From Methanobacterium_D oryzae (GTDB lineage: Archaea > Methanobacteriota > Methanobacteria > Methanobacteriales > Methanobacteriaceae): a stretch of 64,000 nt of DNA. The stretch is taken from contig NZ_JBNPXC010000001.1 in NCBI RefSeq assembly GCF_050433505.1, positions 558,001-622,000 of the forward strand. Reading direction: 5' to 3'. The notes beneath the pieces were generated by a model, which was not told the origin of the DNA, ran no database searches, and saw nothing but the letters and a program-made list of their open reading frames with translations. The translations under genes and the position numbers were made by a program. Below are positions 18,332 through 27,398 of the stretch, one piece after another (position 1 is the stretch's first letter; each line of letters starts with the position of its first letter).

Positions 18332-18375
18332 TGTCAAATCTTCGATTTGACACGGCAAAAAGCTTAGCTTTTTGC
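18332..18375. repeat. Two adjacent perfect hairpins between convergent genes
   Basis: Hairpin 1 is TGTCAAATC / GATTTGACA (9-bp stem, loop TTC) at 18332-18352. Hairpin 2 is GCAAAAAGC / GCTTTTTGC (9-bp stem, loop TTA) at 18355-18375. They sit tail to tail. The loop of hairpin 2 is the TAA stop codon of the minus-strand flavoprotein gene, so the hairpin encodes that protein's last residues. It probably acts as a two-way terminator. The same two-hairpin layout recurs at 52637-52678. Confidence 0.8.
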
Positions 18376-18924
18376 ATGTTTTTGGAAAACTTCATAAATG
18401 TCTTCTGGAGATTTTAAAATATAAGTATTTTCCATTGATCCAACTTTTTTAACGTGTTCAACATCTTCTTTTCTTATCGTTAGTTCAAGATCTCTCCCAT
18501 CAGGAAGTTGTGTAATTGTAGTTCCTTCTTCAATGTCAGAAGGCATTATATAAATTGGGACGCTTGCTTTTTGCGCCATGACTGCTGCGTTAGTGAGTAA
18601 TGAATCAGCTAATCTTAATGATATCTTTGCGACAGTATTTGAAGTAGCAGGAGCAATAAGCATGAATTCAAAGGATCCAAGCTGTATTTGGCCAGCTAAA
18701 AAAGGTGCATTAGCATTAATTTCCACCCACACACGATCAAAATCTACATTCATCTGCTTAAAAAGTCCATAATATTTTAAAACCTGATCTCCAGCTTTTG
18801 ATACATAAACTCTTATATCAAACTCCTCTTCATATTCTTCCTTTATTTTCCTTAAGACCTCAACAGTTTCTATTAATTTATCTCCACTTCCTGTTATTCC
18901 CCAAGCTATTTTTCGTTTTTTCAT
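18364..18924 (-). CDS. Archaeoflavoprotein AfpA / DmrB-type flavoprotein
   Basis: A 186-residue FMN flavoprotein of the archaeal AfpA/dihydromethanopterin-reductase group. The N-terminal KIAWGITGSGD phosphate loop, SFEFMLIAPATSNTVAKIS and RLADSLLTNAA are diagnostic of this flavoprotein fold. AfpA accepts electrons from ferredoxin, while DmrB reduces dihydromethanopterin; sequence alone does not separate them here. No clear ribosome-binding site precedes the ATG, so the message may be leaderless. Its final codons (GCA AAA AGC TAA) lie inside a perfect hairpin. Confidence 0.8.
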   Translation of the reverse strand: MKKRKIAWGITGSGDKLIETVEVLRKIKEEYEEEFDIRVYVSKAGDQVLKYYGLFKQMNVDFDRVWVEINANAPFLAGQIQLGSFEFMLIAPATSNTVAKISLRLADSLLTNAAVMAQKASVPIYIMPSDIEEGTTITQLPDGRDLELTIRKEDVEHVKKVGSMENTYILKSPEDIYEVFQKHAKS

Positions 18925-19091
18925 GGTTGCATTGTTTGTATTAACTTAATATTGTATTTTTCGCTTTGTTTGAATTACAAATTTGAACTTTTATGAAAAC
19001 CTAAAATCATAAAAATGATGTAGACAATTTAAATTATAGAATTTTATTTAAATGTTAAATTAATGATTAATAAGTTAAAATCTAAATTAAG

Positions 19092-19268
19092 GTGATTAAA
19101 ATAGAATCTAAGAAAAAAGAGAAGGAAAAAGGTGGGCCTGAGGAAATAGAGATATGTTTTATCTGCCATAAGAAATTTAACATTAATGCAGATGATGATA
19201 GTTATTACAGGCAAGGTAAGTATCCATTATGTGCATATTGCGCTGAATTTTATGGATTTTACAGATAA
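19092..19268 (+). CDS. Small zinc-finger protein, 58 residues
   Basis: A lysine-rich N terminus is followed by ICFICHKKF and YPLCAYCAEFYGF, giving two CxxC knuckles 25-30 residues apart that would bind zinc. No family is recognised. The GTG used here lies within the AGGTGAT ribosome-binding site itself; the expected start position 6 nt further on is ATA (19101-19103). Compare AGGTGATTAAAA before ATG at 53332. So the true start may be a non-standard ATA, or the gene may be poorly expressed. It lies about 170 nt from the divergent flavoprotein gene. Confidence 0.6.
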   Translation: MIKIESKKKEKEKGGPEEIEICFICHKKFNINADDDSYYRQGKYPLCAYCAEFYGFYR

Positions 19269-19468
19269 AATAAAAATATAATTCCAATATGTAATATGTT
19301 ATTTAAAAAAAATAATAAAATATTTATAGTTTGAAGATCATAAGTAGTGACTGGAAGAATATCAATTACAAATATCCAAAAAAGATATAACCCTAAAATT
19401 TCTCTGCATAAAACCAGAAAAATTAAAAAAGGAATATCAAAAAGGATTTTGTAGATATTCTTCCACAA
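19259..19468 (-). CDS. Possible small hydrophobic protein
   Basis: A frame of 69 codons, almost wholly hydrophobic, with two predicted membrane segments. It overlaps the end of the small zinc-finger gene by 10 nt in the opposite direction. The start would be a TTG with no clear ribosome-binding site. AT-rich DNA easily yields such frames, so this is doubtful. Confidence 0.2.
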   Translation of the reverse strand: MWKNIYKILFDIPFLIFLVLCREILGLYLFWIFVIDILPVTTYDLQTINILLFFLNNILHIGIIFLFYL

Positions 19469-19512
19469 ATACTTATTTTATGTGTTTTAAAATTTTTTAT
19501 ATTTCTATTAAA

Positions 19513-20859
19513 TTATTTTAAAAACTTTGAAACAAGTGAAATTCCCCATTCAGCCATTTCTTTAGCTTCTTCCTTTGTTTTAGCTTCTGCAAAACATCTA
19601 AAAATTGGTTCAGTCCCAGATGGTCTTATTATAATCCATCCTTCTTCTTTAATTATTTTAACACCATCTGTGGTGTCAACTTCAAATTCACTTGTCTCAT
19701 CTGCAATCTTTTGCATTATTTCTTGTTTAAGTTCATCTGGACATTCAATTTTCATTTTTTCAGAATAATAAACAGGTAATTCTTCAATTAACTTGGAAAG
19801 TGGTTTTCCTGTCTTAGCTATTATTTCAACAATTTTAGCAACTGAAAGTGCGGCATCTCTTCCATACACAAAATCAGGGAATATCAATCCTCCGTTTTCT
19901 TCACCACCAAATAGACCATTTTTATCTTTTAATTCTCTTGCAACAATTAAATCTCCAACTTTTGTTGCTATAACTTCTCCATTATATTCATTTGCTATAT
20001 CGTAAATTGCAGAGGATGTTGCAACAGTTGTAACAATTAATCCTCCTTCATTTTCTTTTAACATGTATTTTTCAACAAGTGCAAATGATTTATCACCAAA
20101 AACGAATTTTCCCTCTTCATCAATACAAATGGTACGGTCAGCATCCCCATCATGTGCAAATCCTATATCTGCACCGGTTGCTTTAACAACATCTATTAAT
20201 TCGGTAAGGTTAGGTTCAGTTGGTTCGGGATCTCTTCCGGGGAAAAACCCATCTGGCTGACAGTTCATAGTGATTACTTCGCAACCTAATTTTCTAAGTA
20301 AAAATGGAGTTGTAAAACATGCTGCTCCACTTCCACAGTCAACAATTACTTTTAATTTCGCATTTTTAATTGAATCTACATCAACTCTTTTTATAACTTC
20401 TTGAATATACTCTTCAATAATACCAGAGTTTTTTTCTACTTCTCCTATTTCGTCCCAGGACACTCTCTCAGGATTGTCATTAAAGAACATTTCTTCTATC
20501 TTTATTTCTGTTTCATCAGGGGTTCCTATTCCATCAGAGTCAACTAATTTTAATCCATTATATTTTGGCGGATTATGTGATGCTGTAATAATAATTCCTG
20601 CATCATAGTAATTTCTAACTGCATACTGAACAGCAGGAGTAGGTAAAAATCCTAAATCTACCACATCACAACCAGAAGACAATAATCCTGAAATTACAGC
20701 ATGTTTTATCATTTCTGTTGATGTTCGGGTATCTCCTCCAACTGCTACTTTACCCTTTACAAGAGTTCCATAAGATGCAGCAATTTTTGATGCAAATTCT
20801 GGTGTTAATACTGTATTTGCAAGTCTTCTAACTCCAAATGTCCCAAATAGTTTTTTCAT
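19513..20859 (-). CDS. glmM: Phosphohexomutase, GlmM/phosphoglucosamine mutase type
   Basis: About 448 residues of the alpha-D-phosphohexomutase superfamily. It has the phosphoserine loop TASHNPPKYNGLK, the metal loop DGDADR, the sugar-specificity loop GGEENGG and the C-terminal phosphate-binding RPSGTEP. Archaeal enzymes of this form make glucosamine-1-phosphate for UDP-GlcNAc and pseudomurein precursors; phosphomannomutase activity is possible too. I prefer the ATG at 20859, which has GGTG 7 nt upstream, over the one at 20871. It is probably monocistronic, with about 370 bp of non-coding DNA upstream. Confidence 0.85.
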   Translation of the reverse strand: MKKLFGTFGVRRLANTVLTPEFASKIAASYGTLVKGKVAVGGDTRTSTEMIKHAVISGLLSSGCDVVDLGFLPTPAVQYAVRNYYDAGIIITASHNPPKYNGLKLVDSDGIGTPDETEIKIEEMFFNDNPERVSWDEIGEVEKNSGIIEEYIQEVIKRVDVDSIKNAKLKVIVDCGSGAACFTTPFLLRKLGCEVITMNCQPDGFFPGRDPEPTEPNLTELIDVVKATGADIGFAHDGDADRTICIDEEGKFVFGDKSFALVEKYMLKENEGGLIVTTVATSSAIYDIANEYNGEVIATKVGDLIVARELKDKNGLFGGEENGGLIFPDFVYGRDAALSVAKIVEIIAKTGKPLSKLIEELPVYYSEKMKIECPDELKQEIMQKIADETSEFEVDTTDGVKIIKEEGWIIIRPSGTEPIFRCFAEAKTKEEAKEMAEWGISLVSKFLK

Positions 20860-20871
20860 AATTTTCACCAT

Positions 20872-21231
20872 GTTATTTAAATTTATAATCGCTAATTTTA
20901 CCTAAATATAATATTTTTATTATTATACTTTATGTTTTAAGATATTAATCAATTTTGTTAAAATTTTTTAAATATAAATAGTTACTATTTTCTGTTTAGG
21001 TTAATAAGTTTTTATAATACCTATATTTTTGTTTAATAATCTCAATTAGCTTCTTTTTAAAATTTAGTAAAAATATTAATTTTAATAAAACTAATTGTTT
21101 ATAAAAAGATTTATTAACTATATCATAAATAGGCAAGAGTGCTTATTTTCACAAATATTGTATAAGATTTACATATATCAGTGAACGATATTCAAATTTA
21201 AAAAAGATTTATAAAAAAATTGGAAGTTAAA
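20872..21231. other. Divergent intergenic region, no gene found
   Basis: About 360 bp of very AT-rich DNA between divergent glmM and the glycosyltransferase gene. It should contain both promoters (for example TTATAATAC near 21012 and TTTATAAAA near 21208). I see no RNA gene or repeat. Confidence 0.55.
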
Positions 21232-21942
21232 ATGAAAATTGTTACCATAATTCCAGCTTACAATGAAGAAGTTGCCATAGAAACAGTGGTAGAAGGAGCA
21301 TTAAAACATTCAGATGCAATAGTAGTTGATGATGGATCTAGGGATAATACTTATAACTTAGCGAAAAAAGCTGGAGCCACAGTAATAAAACATAATAAAA
21401 ATAAAGGCAAAGGAGCTGCTATTAAATCAGGACTTAAAGAAGGCTTAAAGAATAAGTACGATGTTTTTATATTTATTGATGGGGACGGACAACATGATCC
21501 AGATAATATACCCTTGATTGCATCGCATATTAATGGTGCAAAGCTTGTAGTGGGTTCAAGATTCATGGAAGGCAACCCTCGAAATATGCCCATCCAAAGA
21601 AGGCTTTCAAATAAAATTACAACAAATTTAATTAGATATGTAACTGGATATAACCTTACAGATAGTCAAAATGGGTTTAGAGCTTTATCAAGGGATGTCG
21701 CTAATCTTTTTGTTGATATTAAGTATGATGATTATATATATGAATCTGAAATGTTTTATAGGGCATCTAAAAACAGTATAGTCATTGAAGAGGTCCCTAT
21801 AGGCTGTACATATGGAATTGAAAAGTCATATGTAACTAAATGGCATGTTTTACTCTATATTTTCTTTATTATTAGGCTGATGTTTAGAAAATTAAGAAGA
21901 AGAATAAAAACTACTAAAAATATAGCTTTAAATACATTTTAA
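21232..21942 (+). CDS. Glycosyltransferase family 2 (dolichyl-phosphate sugar synthase type)
   Basis: A 236-residue GT2 enzyme. After the IPAYNEE motif it has DDGSRDNT (nucleotide binding), DGDGQHDP (metal DxD), GSRFMEGNP and the acceptor-site segment TDSQNGFRALSR. A short hydrophobic tail (LYIFFIIRLMF) followed by a basic RKLRRRIK cluster tethers it to the membrane. Such enzymes charge polyprenyl phosphate with a sugar for protein or surface glycan synthesis. The ATG at 21232 is preferred over a TTG 12 nt earlier. It pairs with the flippase-like membrane gene downstream; in some archaea the two modules are fused (AglD type). Confidence 0.88.
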   Translation: MKIVTIIPAYNEEVAIETVVEGALKHSDAIVVDDGSRDNTYNLAKKAGATVIKHNKNKGKGAAIKSGLKEGLKNKYDVFIFIDGDGQHDPDNIPLIASHINGAKLVVGSRFMEGNPRNMPIQRRLSNKITTNLIRYVTGYNLTDSQNGFRALSRDVANLFVDIKYDDYIYESEMFYRASKNSIVIEEVPIGCTYGIEKSYVTKWHVLLYIFFIIRLMFRKLRRRIKTTKNIALNTF

Positions 21943-22078
21943 AAAGATTTTAATTAAAGACCTAATTTAATGTTTTATTTTTATTTTATTGGAAAAAATG
22001 TATTACCAAAACATATCTTTAAAAACATTATAATAAACATATTACAATTAATACATTAATATGTTAGTAGTGATATAA

Positions 22079-23092
22079 TTGAAACGATTTTATGTATTTA
22101 TTATCAGCATAATTTTAATTATTTTACTTATTTTATGGATAGGGCCTCAAAATATTATCGATGCATTTAAAACTGCCAGCTGGAAATGGCTCATAGTGGC
22201 CCTTTTAATTCATCTTCTTGCAGTGGGTGTTAGGTCATTTAGATGGGGATTTATTATAAATGAACCATCTGAATTTAAAAATAACTACATAGTAAAAACT
22301 ATAGGGCTTTTTGCAGGAAATTTTTCACCAATGCGAACTGCTGGAGAAGTATTGAATGCAGTTGCAGGGAAAAAAATCAATAAAATATCCCTACATGAAG
22401 GCTTATCAGCAGGACTAACTGAAAGATTCTTTGATCTATTAATTGTAGGTTTATTGCTTATCTTAGCCTCTATATGGATAGGAAAAGTACGTTATATCTC
22501 TATTTTAGGAGCTTTTTTGTCTTTAGTAATTGTGGCACTGATTTATTTTGTAAATTGGAAAGAAGATTCAAGTTTATGGATATATGAAAAGATACATCCT
22601 TTTTTATCTAAATTGCCCATTAATGAAAATACCATAGATAATATGTACCTCAAATTCACAGAAGGGCTTAAAGGAATGATTAAATACACTAATACATTCA
22701 CAACAAAGGGAAATATAACTTTTGTACTTATTTTGGCAGTTCTATCTTGGCTTTTAGAATGTATTAGACTTTATGCTGTTTTTATTGCATTTAACGTTCA
22801 AATGGACTTTGCTTCAATTGTAGTGATTCTTTTACTTGCAAATGTTATTGGTGTAATTACTTTACTTCCCGGAGGAATGGGATCAGTGGAAATATCATTA
22901 ACAGGACTTTTTGTACTATTTGGAGTTCCAAGTGCTTTAGCTGGAAGCATAGCTCTTGCAGACAGATTAGTTTCATTTTGGGCAGTTAGTGTACTGGGTA
23001 TAATCTTTTCTTCCTATTATGCAAAGGATATATTAGCAGAAATTAAAAATTTCACCATGGATATTAAAGTTTTGGAAAATGAAGAAAAATAA
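22079..23092 (+). CDS. Flippase-like integral membrane protein (LPG_synthase_TM / UPF0104)
   Basis: A 337-residue protein with about eight membrane helices. It shows the family segments GVRSFRWGFII, AGNFSPMRTAGE, LTERFFDLL and LLPGGMGSVEISLTGLF. Members are uncharacterised or part of AglD-like glycosylation enzymes. It follows a GT2 gene by about 135 nt in the same direction, which supports a role in lipid-linked sugar transfer or flipping. The start is TTG preceded by GTGAT. Confidence 0.85.
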   Translation: MKRFYVFIISIILIILLILWIGPQNIIDAFKTASWKWLIVALLIHLLAVGVRSFRWGFIINEPSEFKNNYIVKTIGLFAGNFSPMRTAGEVLNAVAGKKINKISLHEGLSAGLTERFFDLLIVGLLLILASIWIGKVRYISILGAFLSLVIVALIYFVNWKEDSSLWIYEKIHPFLSKLPINENTIDNMYLKFTEGLKGMIKYTNTFTTKGNITFVLILAVLSWLLECIRLYAVFIAFNVQMDFASIVVILLLANVIGVITLLPGGMGSVEISLTGLFVLFGVPSALAGSIALADRLVSFWAVSVLGIIFSSYYAKDILAEIKNFTMDIKVLENEEK

Positions 23093-23094
23093 AA

Positions 23095-23484
23095 TTATAT
23101 AAGTATATTTATAGACTTTACATCTGTTAATTCTAATTCAATGCTTCCTTTATAGTCTATAACCTTTCCACTAATTCTTACATATCTATTTACATAAATT
23201 TGGGGACTTTGCCCATTTCTTTTAAATTCATTGATAAGATTATCCTTAATTATTACATTCATCACCCCATTATTATCAATTACCGATAAAATGTATAATT
23301 TATTTCCATGAGATTCAATCGTACGTACATGTCCTTCTATTACTACAGTTTCTCCTATATTGCTTTTACTAATCTCATTAATATTTATTTTATGTGGCAT
23401 CACCTTATCTGAAAGTAACGTCATGCCAGCTAACCCTATAATTGCTGTTATTAATGCAATTCTAAATATCTGATTATCTTCCAT
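23095..23484 (-). CDS. Membrane-anchored OB-fold protein
   Basis: About 129 residues: one N-terminal membrane helix (IALITAIIGLAGMTLL) and a C-terminal OB-fold of the nucleic-acid-binding type (VVIEGHVRTIESHGNKLYIL, MNVIIKDNLI, VRISGKVIDYKG). I chose the ATG at 23484 with GGGG upstream; a TTG 15 nt earlier is possible. Its stop lies 2 nt from that of the convergent flippase-like gene. The function is unknown; an extracytoplasmic oligonucleotide or oligosaccharide ligand is possible. Confidence 0.7.
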   Translation of the reverse strand: MEDNQIFRIALITAIIGLAGMTLLSDKVMPHKININEISKSNIGETVVIEGHVRTIESHGNKLYILSVIDNNGVMNVIIKDNLINEFKRNGQSPQIYVNRYVRISGKVIDYKGSIELELTDVKSINILI

Positions 23485-23595
23485 ATTAATAAACCCCAAT
23501 TAACTTAATAAGGTATTTTTTTATTACCCTATTTAAAGGTTTATTAATTTAATGGGTTGTATTAACTAAAAATAAAAAATTGAGATAGTAATGAA

Positions 23596-25275
23596 TTAAT
23601 CTCTCATGTTAAAAATCGATTCAACACGTTTTACAGTATCAATATCATCAAGACCCTTATCATCTCTTATCCTTTTAACAACAGGGAATCTAAGGGAATA
23701 ACCACTTTCATACTCTGGACTTTTAACGATTTCGCTGAATGCAACTTCAATTATTATTTCAGGTTTTGCTTTCACTTTTCTACCTTTTTTTTCTGTCATA
23801 ATACTTTCTACTTTGTTTGAAAGTTCAAGTAAGGTTGCATCATCTAATCCTGTGGCTGTATGGGCTATAGTTTTTAAGTTTCCATCTGCATCTTGTGCAG
23901 CCATAAGATAGGAACCTATAAGATTTGCTCTTCGACCTCTACCATATGTTCCACCGACAACAACCAGATCAAGTGTTTCAGGCTCAGCTTTAAATTTAAG
24001 CATCTTTTTACCTCTTATACCTGGCATATATGGGGAATGAGGGTCTTTAATCATTATTCCTTCATGTCCTTTTTTAATAGAATATTCAAAAAGGTCTTCT
24101 GCACGTTCGAAAAATTCTGGAGTTACTTTAACTTGTTTACTAAGTCCGAATTTTCCCTTTTTACTTTTAGAAATTGATTCAAGTATTTCACGCCTTCTCT
24201 CAAATGGTAAATCAAGGAGGGGTTCCTCATAGTAAAGCACATCAAAAAGATACATTGTAAGGGGAACTTCAAGCCGTAATCTTTCAACTTCATACTTTCT
24301 CCGCACCCTCTGGAGAATATACTGGAATGAAATTGGTTTTCCTTCTTTAGTTGCAATTATTTCTCCTTCTACAATGAAATCTTTTTCGGGTAAACATTTT
24401 TGAATATATTCAGCAATTTCTGGTACTGCATCGCTTACTTCATCCAGTCTTCTTGTGAAAATCTTAATTTCATCTCCAATTCTATGAATTTGAACTCTAA
24501 AACCGTCATATTTTATTTCACAAAGTGCATAGCCCATTTCTTCTATACTATCTTTGATGTTCTTTGAAAGTTGTGCAAGCATTGGTTTAACTGGTTTCCC
24601 AGGAGTAAGATTAAGTCTTTTGAGCCCTTTTTCTCCTTCTTCCTTTGCAACCTCTGCAACAATTCCAGGATCATTGGTGAGCATTAAAGCTCTTTCAACA
24701 ACTTCTTTATTTATATCAAATGCTTCTGCAATGGCATCCTTAATTGTACCTTCACCAATACCAACCCTAAGCTCCTCTAATACAGTTCTTGTAAGATATT
24801 TTGCCTCTTTGGGGGAAGCTGAGGTTAAAAGCTCAATAAGAATCCTTATTTTTTTAGATTGAGCATTTTTACCAGATATGGTAGCAATTTTTACTAAATT
24901 ATTGTATACTTTGACTATTGTTAAAGGTCTTGTAAATAGGGTTGATTGAAGTCTATTACCGAAAAGATGCTCTGAAGCCAGACCAATATCTCCTTTATCT
25001 CTGACATTATCTTCTACTATCTCTGGACTTACTCCTACAACTAAGGATATGGCCTTCATAAGAAGTTTTAGGCCTATTCCCATCTCTTCTTCACTCCAAA
25101 CTGGAAATACTTTACCTAAAGATAATAAAGTTACTATGGGGAGTATATCTGCATCGGTATTTTTTAAAAATTCTGCAAGAATGGTAGTCTTTTCAAGCCT
25201 TTTTGTTGTGGATGTTAATGCTTCATAAACGTCTACAAGTTCTTTGTATCTCATTTTACTTTGAAATTCGGGCAT
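23596..25275 (-). CDS. lig: ATP-dependent DNA ligase (archaeal replicative type)
   Basis: A 559-residue ligase that seals nicks at the replication fork and in repair. The N-terminal DNA-binding domain is followed by the adenylation motif EIKYDGFR with K255 as the AMP-accepting lysine, then FTRRLDEV, VEGEIIA, EGIMIKDP and KMLKFKAE, and an OB-fold C-terminal part. Length and order match the single ligase of other Methanobacteriales. GTGAT precedes the ATG. A second, divergent ligase lies at 30009-31775. This one is the better housekeeping candidate. Confidence 0.92.
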   Translation of the reverse strand: MPEFQSKMRYKELVDVYEALTSTTKRLEKTTILAEFLKNTDADILPIVTLLSLGKVFPVWSEEEMGIGLKLLMKAISLVVGVSPEIVEDNVRDKGDIGLASEHLFGNRLQSTLFTRPLTIVKVYNNLVKIATISGKNAQSKKIRILIELLTSASPKEAKYLTRTVLEELRVGIGEGTIKDAIAEAFDINKEVVERALMLTNDPGIVAEVAKEEGEKGLKRLNLTPGKPVKPMLAQLSKNIKDSIEEMGYALCEIKYDGFRVQIHRIGDEIKIFTRRLDEVSDAVPEIAEYIQKCLPEKDFIVEGEIIATKEGKPISFQYILQRVRRKYEVERLRLEVPLTMYLFDVLYYEEPLLDLPFERRREILESISKSKKGKFGLSKQVKVTPEFFERAEDLFEYSIKKGHEGIMIKDPHSPYMPGIRGKKMLKFKAEPETLDLVVVGGTYGRGRRANLIGSYLMAAQDADGNLKTIAHTATGLDDATLLELSNKVESIMTEKKGRKVKAKPEIIIEVAFSEIVKSPEYESGYSLRFPVVKRIRDDKGLDDIDTVKRVESIFNMRD

Positions 25276-25458
25276 TTTATCACAGCATAAAATAAATTCA
25301 TTAAAATTTAAAGATTTTGATAGTAATTATACATTGAGCCATATTTAAAATATAATTTACTCATTAAAGGTATAGAGTTCTTATTTATTTTATTAAACTT
25401 GCTAAATTTTTTAAATTTCAAAGTCCATATTATTAAATAACATCTTAAAGGGGATTTT

Positions 25459-26250
25459 ATGCCAGAATTACCAGAAGTAGAAGCGTTTGGAAAATATTTT
25501 GATAAAACTTCGCTTAATAAAAAAATTGAAAATGTGGAAGTAAAGAATCCTGAAATTCTTCAAAATATTGATGCTGATGATTTAAAAGAAAAATTAGAAG
25601 GGCAAAAATTTCAGTTCACTAAAAGATATGGTAAAAACCTTTTTGCACATTTAAATAATGATTTTTGGTTAATTTTACATTTCGGAATGACTGGAAAGCT
25701 TAAATATTTCCAAAAGAAAGACGAAGGACCCTCTTATGATCGTATTCTTATAAATTTTGAGGATAATGGAGCTCTGGCTTTTGTTGATCCACGAAAATTT
25801 GGAAAGGTTAATTTAACAGATAACATGGAAAATTTCATTAAAGAAAAGAAGTTAGGACATGATGCACTTGAAGTTGATCTTAAAACCTTTAAAGAACTGT
25901 TAGAAAAAAGAAAAGGCGCTATTAAAACTGTTTTAATGAATCAGCATGTTCTTGCAGGTGTTGGAAATATCTATTCGGATGAAATACTCTTTCAAACATG
26001 TATTCATCCGAAAACTGGGACTAATAAATTAAAAGAGGATAAAATAGAAGATATTTTTAATATAATGGAAAGTGTACTTAAAACAGCCATAGATAGAAAT
26101 ATAAAACATCGATCTCTACCTAATTCATTTATAATTCCTCATAGAGTTAAAAATGGAAGATGCCCAAATTCAGATGTAAAACTTAAAACAATTAAAGTTT
26201 CTGGCAGAACCGCTTATTACTGCCCTGAATGCCAAAAAGAATTATTTTAA
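25459..26250 (+). CDS. Formamidopyrimidine-DNA glycosylase family protein (Fpg/Nei)
   Basis: A 263-residue base-excision enzyme. The N terminus MPELPEVEAF supplies the catalytic Pro and Glu. LHFGMTGKL and VDPRKFGKV are conserved, and the H2TH region includes NQHVLAGVGNIYSDEILF. The C-terminal zinc finger is unusual: CPNS replaces the first CxxC, leaving three cysteines (CPNS...CPEC), so zinc binding is doubtful or uses another ligand. GGGGAT precedes the ATG. It is divergent from the DNA ligase gene. Fpg is uncommon in archaea, so acquisition from bacteria is possible. Confidence 0.88.
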   Translation: MPELPEVEAFGKYFDKTSLNKKIENVEVKNPEILQNIDADDLKEKLEGQKFQFTKRYGKNLFAHLNNDFWLILHFGMTGKLKYFQKKDEGPSYDRILINFEDNGALAFVDPRKFGKVNLTDNMENFIKEKKLGHDALEVDLKTFKELLEKRKGAIKTVLMNQHVLAGVGNIYSDEILFQTCIHPKTGTNKLKEDKIEDIFNIMESVLKTAIDRNIKHRSLPNSFIIPHRVKNGRCPNSDVKLKTIKVSGRTAYYCPECQKELF

Positions 26251-26526
26251 CATATGTTCATGTTATGAAAATTTAGACTTTCTTAATAAAAGTAATATTA
26301 ATACGACCATTAATTACGTATATTTTAATATATTATTTGATAAAACAATTGTAGAGGCATTCAAATACATAAATATTGGTTTTTAATAATTATGGAAAAA
26401 AAATGTCTCGTTAAGGGGCCAATATTTTCTTTTTAAATGTGTAGTATCCCTATTTGAAAATAGTTATTACCTTAATAGTAATAAAGTAATAAAAATTTAA
26501 ATATTATAATTAACAAAAAAATAGGT

Positions 26527-26844
26527 ATGGCAGTTTTAGACACAATATTGATATATATGTCCTCTGCGTTTGTATTGGCCTTAGTAGCAATAATTGGGTA
26601 TGTTACCTTAAGATTGGGTACTATTACCTTTGGAATACTGATGGATTCTGTAAAAGCTGCAAATGGAATAGAAAATATTGGGGAAATTAAAACAAATATA
26701 GAAAAAGTAGATACTTCCGAAAAAACAGAAATTAAAAAAAGTGACTTTCCTTACATCGATGTTATAAAAATTTTTTTAAAAAACCTCAAGAAAAGTAGAA
26801 AAGTGAATGCAAAATACGCATATATACAGTTATTCAAAAAGTAA
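26527..26844 (+). CDS. Small membrane protein of unknown function
   Basis: A 105-residue protein: one or two N-terminal hydrophobic segments (residues 5-40) and a charged, lysine-rich cytoplasmic tail. No family is recognised. It lies 3 nt before the uracil-DNA glycosylase gene in the same direction, so the two share a transcript. The ribosome-binding site is weak (AGGT close to the ATG). Confidence 0.6.
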   Translation: MAVLDTILIYMSSAFVLALVAIIGYVTLRLGTITFGILMDSVKAANGIENIGEIKTNIEKVDTSEKTEIKKSDFPYIDVIKIFLKNLKKSRKVNAKYAYIQLFKK

Positions 26845-26847
26845 AAT

Positions 26848-27393
26848 ATGAAACTTGAAAAACTTTGTGAAATAGCAAGTACATGTGTTCAGTGTCCTTT
26901 ACATGAAAGTAGGACAAAAGTTGTTTTTGGAGAAGGGCCAACTAATGCCAGAATAATGCTTGTAGGGGAAGCCCCCGGTAAAAATGAAGATGAAACAGGC
27001 AGGCCTTTTATTGGAATGGCAGGGAAATTACTAAGTGAAATATTACTCGAGGCAGATTTAGATCGATCTGAAATTTATATTACTTCAATTGTAAAGTGCA
27101 GGCCGACTCAAAATAGAAAACCAAAAAAACCTGAATACAGTACATGTATGGATCTCTATTTAAGTAAGCAGATAGAACTTATAAAACCGGATATTATTGG
27201 CCTTCTTGGAAATAGCGCAGCCTATGCTTTAATTGGCCAGAAAAATATTAAACAGATTCATGGAAAGACATATGAATTAAATGGTCAAAGATACATGGCT
27301 CTTTTTCATCCAGCAGCTGCTCTATATTCTCGTGCGCTTTTACCTCAATTAAAAGAAGATATGGTAACACTTAAAAAAGAGATAGAGTTATAA
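26848..27393 (+). CDS. Family 4 uracil-DNA glycosylase (Fe-S)
   Basis: A 181-residue enzyme that removes uracil from DNA. Cluster cysteines are seen in CVQC (C13, C16), VKCRP and YSTC. The catalytic-site motif is GEAPGKNEDETGRPF and the second motif is HPAAALYS. Length and motifs fit the [4Fe-4S] family 4 enzymes of archaea and thermophilic bacteria. It converges with a DUF72 gene 5 nt away. Confidence 0.9.
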   Translation: MKLEKLCEIASTCVQCPLHESRTKVVFGEGPTNARIMLVGEAPGKNEDETGRPFIGMAGKLLSEILLEADLDRSEIYITSIVKCRPTQNRKPKKPEYSTCMDLYLSKQIELIKPDIIGLLGNSAAYALIGQKNIKQIHGKTYELNGQRYMALFHPAAALYSRALLPQLKEDMVTLKKEIEL

Positions 27394-27398
27394 TTCAT

